Positions 60,459 to 64,000 of a DNA stretch of 64,000 nt are shown piece after piece. Within the stretch, counting starts at the first letter, position 1. Every line of letters starts with the position of its first letter. Where the stretch lies: positions 221,057,770 through 221,121,769 of the forward strand of contig OX465595.1 in the NCBI GenBank assembly GCA_950022295.1, given 5' to 3'. The position numbers and the translations under genes were made by a program. The notes beneath the pieces are model-generated. The model was not told where the DNA came from, searched no databases, and worked only from the letters and a program-made list of their open reading frames with translations. The DNA comes from Bromus sterilis. Taxonomy: Eukaryota > Streptophyta > Magnoliopsida > Poales > Poaceae.

Positions 60459-62170
60459 GTGTTCATGGCAGACGTTCACGAGCCAACCGCAGACGGCAAA
60501 GGCCAAGACGACGACCCGAGCATTCGTCAAGACTCTCGCTTAAGCAACAAAATCAGTGATCCCGACAACACCGGCCAGGTCACCGTCACACTTGGAGAAC
60601 CAGGAACCATACTAAGAAAAGTGTATAAAGGACTGGAGCATAGCAATCACAGGAGCGACGAGCCAGAAAGCAGCAAGCGCCAGACCCCAGGCACGACGAA
60701 AGAGGACCATCACGTAGAAAAAATCTACCTGTCCAAAGAAGAAATCGCCAGAGTAAAGGACGCAGTAAAACGCGGCAAACTACTCCCGGAAAACGCAACA
60801 CGAGACGAGCTTAGAGCATACAACAAATTGGCGAGTGACATCACCAAGAAAACAAGATAGCAATGTCTAGAATTAGAGAAGCAAGGAAAAACTGCCATCG
60901 ACCCGAGGACAACGCAAGCCACCTCCTATAGCGACTCCTCCGACTAGGATTCCCCTGTCCAAGCGAGATCCAGATTCAGCAACTTGAGACGCACGGACAA
61001 GAAGAAGGTAGCCCGCAAACTAGATGACGACTTCAAGCTAGAAGAGGACGACGATGAAGAAGAGCAACTCACGCCAGCAGAAGCCCTTATAACTACCCAA
61101 GAAGGGCGGGTTAGACCGCAACACGACGATGGCAGTCAAAATAATGAAAGACGCCATCACTGCCTCAGCCCCTAAAAAAGCAGGCGCAAGGCGGGTTCCT
61201 CGCGAGAAGACACCGGACATGGACCCCAGTTCACCCGACGGCGACGACAGCAGTGACGACTGGCGCAAGCGCTCAAACAGAAACAAAAACCATGACAGTG
61301 ACGACAACGTCAACAGACGCAACAGCAGTCAGTGAGAAGCACGCAACGAAATAACGCAGAACAAGGTCAATCGTAGAAGACGAAGACGCGCAGCCCGCGA
61401 AGAGTACTCGGACGAGCAAGCTTCCGATGAGGACATAGAACCATGCAGAGCACTGTGGTTCACGTGATCCATACGAGAGACACGGATGCCGAAAGGTTTC
61501 AAACTAAACTCCACAACGCACAAGTACGATGGGCTAGAGGAGCCAGAAGCATGGCTCGACGACTACCTAACAGTCGTCAAATTCCAGCGAGGAACCAATA
61601 TTACAGCAATGCAGTACGTGCAACTCATGCTCGAGAGCTCGACACGACATTGGCTGAAGAACCTGCCGCGAGGATCAATCAGTTACTGGAAGCAGTTCCG
61701 CAGCGCCTTCATTGAGAACTTCAAGTCCACCTACAAACGACCAGCATGACTCGAGGAGCTGAGGGCCTGCAAGCAAGGAACCAGAGAGTCCCTGCGAGCA
61801 TACATCCAGCGGTTGACCATACTCAAAAATTCAGCCGAGGACATATCAGATGAAAGCGCAAACGACGCATTCAGGAGAGGCTTGCAACGCATCGACTTCA
61901 AGGAGCAACTCTGGCAGATGAAGGTCCGAACACTTGCGCGACAACTAGAGCAAGCCAACAATTGGGCAGACGGAGAAGACTCCGTGCGGAACGCATCAGA
62001 GATCCAGACAGCGCGCTCAGAACGCGACTACGACTACCACACCGGAGACAGAGGATTCGATGGAAGAAGAAAACGCCTCAGGCGTAACTTCTACGACGAC
62101 AGAGGACCCGAGATGGTCGCGGACGACTTCCCAGATGATAGAGACGGCAGGCATCGCTCCCGAAATGGTA
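60459..62170 (+). pseudogene. gag of Tat-type element E, truncated
   Basis: The N-terminal part in one frame (60459-61175) is acidic and lysine-rich, with stops at about 60858 and 60945. After a frameshift between 61175 and 61480, the gag core is clear in the other frame: KYDGLEEPEAWLDDYLTVVK (from about 61520), HWLKNLPRGSI (61650) and FIENFKSTYKRP, a stop at 61747, then LRAYIQRLTILKNSAEDIS (about 61795) to a charged tail ending near 62170. No zinc knuckle, protease or pol follows. Gag would form the particle core. Truncated on the right by unrelated sequence. Confidence 0.85.
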
Positions 62171-62675
62171 CTTCCCGTAAAGGAGTTAGAGCTCCAACAC
62201 TGTGCGTAAGTCATCACCAACCGTGAAGCTAATGGTGCACAACGCGAATGGGAGTTAGAGAAGTCCACGGCTAACCAACGCCAGGAGAGGCCCCGCCCCG
62301 AGCAGTTGCAAGAGGGGCTCGATTCCTAGAAGGTCGAGCTCATCAAGCGCGATAAGAATCTCGCCGCCATCGAGGCCTCTTACGATGATTTCTTAGAGAA
62401 GGCCTTAGCTGAGGGAGAAAGGCCACAAGATGATAGCCGACAACATCAAGAAACTTGACGACGACCTCAAGGAGCAGAGGAAGAAGCTCTCCGATGAGTA
62501 CAATAGCAAATGCGAAACTCAGGAGAAACACTTCAAAAAGAAACTCATGTACCTCAAGGGGAAGAGTGAGATGTTGAGAAAGTCCCTTGAAGGGGAACGA
62601 GAGCAGGTCACTACTAGCAAGAAGGCCCGAGAGGCCGCCGCTAACACTACTAGGATTTTGTCCTTACAAGAATGA
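62171..62675 (+). pseudogene. Coiled-coil ORF remnant
   Basis: Two frames of heptad-like, E/K/L-rich sequence: 62171-62450 with two stops, then 62430-62675 (DDDLKEQRKKLSDEYNSK, KKLMYLKGKSEMLRKSL). No enzymatic motif. Similar coiled-coil tails occur in additional ORFs of Tat-type elements, which makes a retrotransposon origin likely but not proven. The last ~30 bases overlap the proposed CACTA terminus. Confidence 0.45.
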
Positions 62676-63030
62676 TGATTAGCAGCGCGGGTCCAGGTCC
62701 AGCGTTGCACGTAAATATTAACAGCGCAGGCTAGTTCTGCACGCTGCAGTTGCCTAGCAATTAGCAGCGCATGGGTTCGCAATGCGCGCTACAAATATGT
62801 GGGGACACCTGTGATGCCCTTGGCTGGCAAATGTAAAAGTGTGCGGTAGCAAAGCCGCGATGCAGATGTCCTGGACATCTGCAGCGCATGTTTCTTGCCC
62901 AGCGCTGCTAATGTGGATAGCATACGGCCCATTATTTTGGGCCCACATATCAGCAGCGCGGGCCAGGGCATCGGCGTTGTAGATGGTCTGACCATCTACA
63001 GCGTGCCTTCCATACCTCGCGCTGCATATA

Positions 63031-63330
63031 ATGTGCTATAGCACTCCATCTGGATCTAACTCCCACTTCACTCTCGCACCCGCCCGCGCCCTCTTCTCCT
63101 CGCCCGCCGGTGCCCTCTCCTCGCCGTCGATGTCGCCCGCCTGCGCCCTCTCCTCGCCGTCGCTCGCTCGCGCCCGATCCCTCCTCGTCGTCGTCGTCAT
63201 CGTCGCCTTGCCCGCCCTCACCCGCCCGCGCCCTCGTCGCCGTCTCGCCGTCGTCGTAGGCCACCCCTTGGGTGGTGAGTTTCCTCCTCCCCCTTCCTCA
63301 ATTAGAATTGGCAAATAGGATTTTTGTTGC
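63031..63330 (+). other. GC-rich, CCCGCGCC-repeat stretch followed by donor-like GTGAGT
   Basis: Low-complexity C/G text that is open on both strands (95 codons plus, 124 minus). It looks like a first exon or leader, but codon content is just the repeat GCCCGCGCCCTC. No protein called. Confidence 0.4.
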
Positions 63331-63334
63331 ATAT

Positions 63335-63600
63335 TGAGGCAATTGGGATCTTTTTTACCATATTGAGTTAATTCGGTGCAGGTCCGACGACTCTGAGCAG
63401 AAGGATTCAACTGACATATGCTAGAATCGTTTTCCTACTTTTAGCAATGACAGGAGGCAATTAGGATTTTGGTTAGGCAATTAGGGTTTTTGTTAGCATA
63501 TTGAGGCAATTAGGATTTTTGGTTAGCATATTGAGGTAATTAGGCTTTTTGTTAGCATATTGAGACAATTAGGATTTTTGTTGAGCAAACTTATATTAGG
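63335..63600 (+). repeat. ~30-bp tandem repeats
   Basis: Five to six diverged copies of a unit containing GCATATTGAGGCAATTAGG and TTTTTGTTA. Confidence 0.8.
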
Positions 63601-63639
63601 AAATGTCATATCAAAATTTTCAGGGTTATGAGTGACCAA

Positions 63640-63822
63640 TGTTTTGCCGGAATGTCGATTAATTTCCGTTCCGGCAAATTTCAGGCGCTCGATATGTCCA
63701 ATTTCTAGCAAATGTCATGCCGAAAGTTTTCGTGGATTTTGGCATGACTTTTGCTAGAAAAGTAGGACATATCGAGTGCTTGAGATTTGTCGAAACGGGA
63801 ATTAAACGGTGTTTCGGCATCA
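63640..63822. repeat. Long imperfect inverted repeat (hairpin)
   Basis: Left arm 63640-63725 pairs with right arm 63735-63822 (shared CGATATGTCC, TTTCTAGCAAA and GTCATGCC against their complements) with a loop of about 10 bases. Confidence 0.8.
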
Positions 63823-64000
63823 AATTACTTTTAATTATTACTTTTGCTATATTTTTTAGAATACCGATGATTTAAATATATTGTGACATTCAGCGCGGAC
63901 CGCTAGTCCCGTGCTGCTAACTGGGGAGTTAGATACAGCGCGGGTCACCCGCGCTGCTGCGAAAAGTTAGCTGCAGGACGTTATCTACAGCACGAACACC

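Larger units (their letters stand above)
62645..64000. mobile_element. CACTA-like DNA transposon end, continues past the window (tentative)
   Basis: CACTACTAGGATTTTG at 62645 resembles the CACTACTAGAAAA start of Triticeae CACTA elements, after taa. Subterminal AGCAGCGC / GCGCTGCT motifs recur in both orientations at 62680-63030 and again at 63895-63990. The interior has a GC-rich leader-like stretch with a possible splice donor (GGTGAGTTTCC at 63273), tandem repeats and a hairpin. No transposase exon is recognised. The far terminus lies outside, so this rests on one degenerate end plus the repeats. Confidence 0.45.

Noticed and set aside
63335..63600. CRISPR-like repeat array
   Set aside because: Contiguous AT-rich tandem repeats without unique spacers in a plant genome.

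Overview
The window reads as nuclear DNA of a grass of the wheat/barley type (Triticeae). I see no host gene, rRNA or tRNA gene. Nearly everything is LTR retrotransposon sequence in several nested layers, plus two DNA-transposon-like segments. Evidence: plant initiator-Met-type and Tat/Athila-type primer-binding sites, polypurine tracts, 5-bp target duplications, and Ty1/copia and Ty3/gypsy proteins. Clade names rest on protein motifs and layout; I give no family names because no database could be searched.

Layout. 1-285: LTR fragment of a Tat-type gypsy. 286-2789: minus-strand Athila-type remnant in the unusual order PPT - LTR - PBS - gag. 2790-18110: minus-strand Sirevirus-type copia element (3' LTR, extra env-like ORF, RNase H, RT, integrase, protease, gag, PBS, truncated 5' LTR); its extra ORF carries a 3.9-kb solo LTR (5547-9436, duplication TATAT). 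18111-46912: plus-strand chromovirus 'A' (Tekay/Del-like, 3.9-kb LTRs, chromodomain). Its 5' LTR lacks its first ~0.5 kb and holds a second solo LTR (18308-22155, duplication CTCGC). Its 3' LTR is split by a complete related chromovirus 'B' on the minus strand (32431-45132, duplication ATTAA). 46913-53787: 3' half of Tat-type gypsy 'C', the target of A. It carries a degenerate antisense gene with introns and a B3-like domain. 53788-54606: unassigned acidic ORF. 54607-59450: minus-strand element 'D' with non-coding, repeat-rich interior; a small palindrome-rich DNA transposon sits in its right LTR. 59451-62170: LTR end and gag of another Tat-type element 'E'. 62171-62675: coiled-coil ORF remnant. 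62645-64000: CACTA-like terminus with palindromic subterminal repeats and a long hairpin.

Order of events (inference from nesting): Athila, then Sirevirus into it, then the solo-LTR parent at 5547; separately C, then A into C, then B and the 18308 insertion into A's LTRs. A later deletion appears to have fused the Sirevirus 5' LTR to A's 5' LTR at about 18110, removing the rest of Athila and the left half of C.

Every pol gene is broken. A has five nonsense codons and no frameshift. B has two frameshifts, three nonsense codons and a lost integrase aspartate. C has at least twelve nonsense codons. None can act autonomously. The most interesting items are the spliced antisense B3-like gene in C, the fusion at 18110, the exchange of GC-rich islands inside related LTRs, and the palindrome/hairpin region at the right end.
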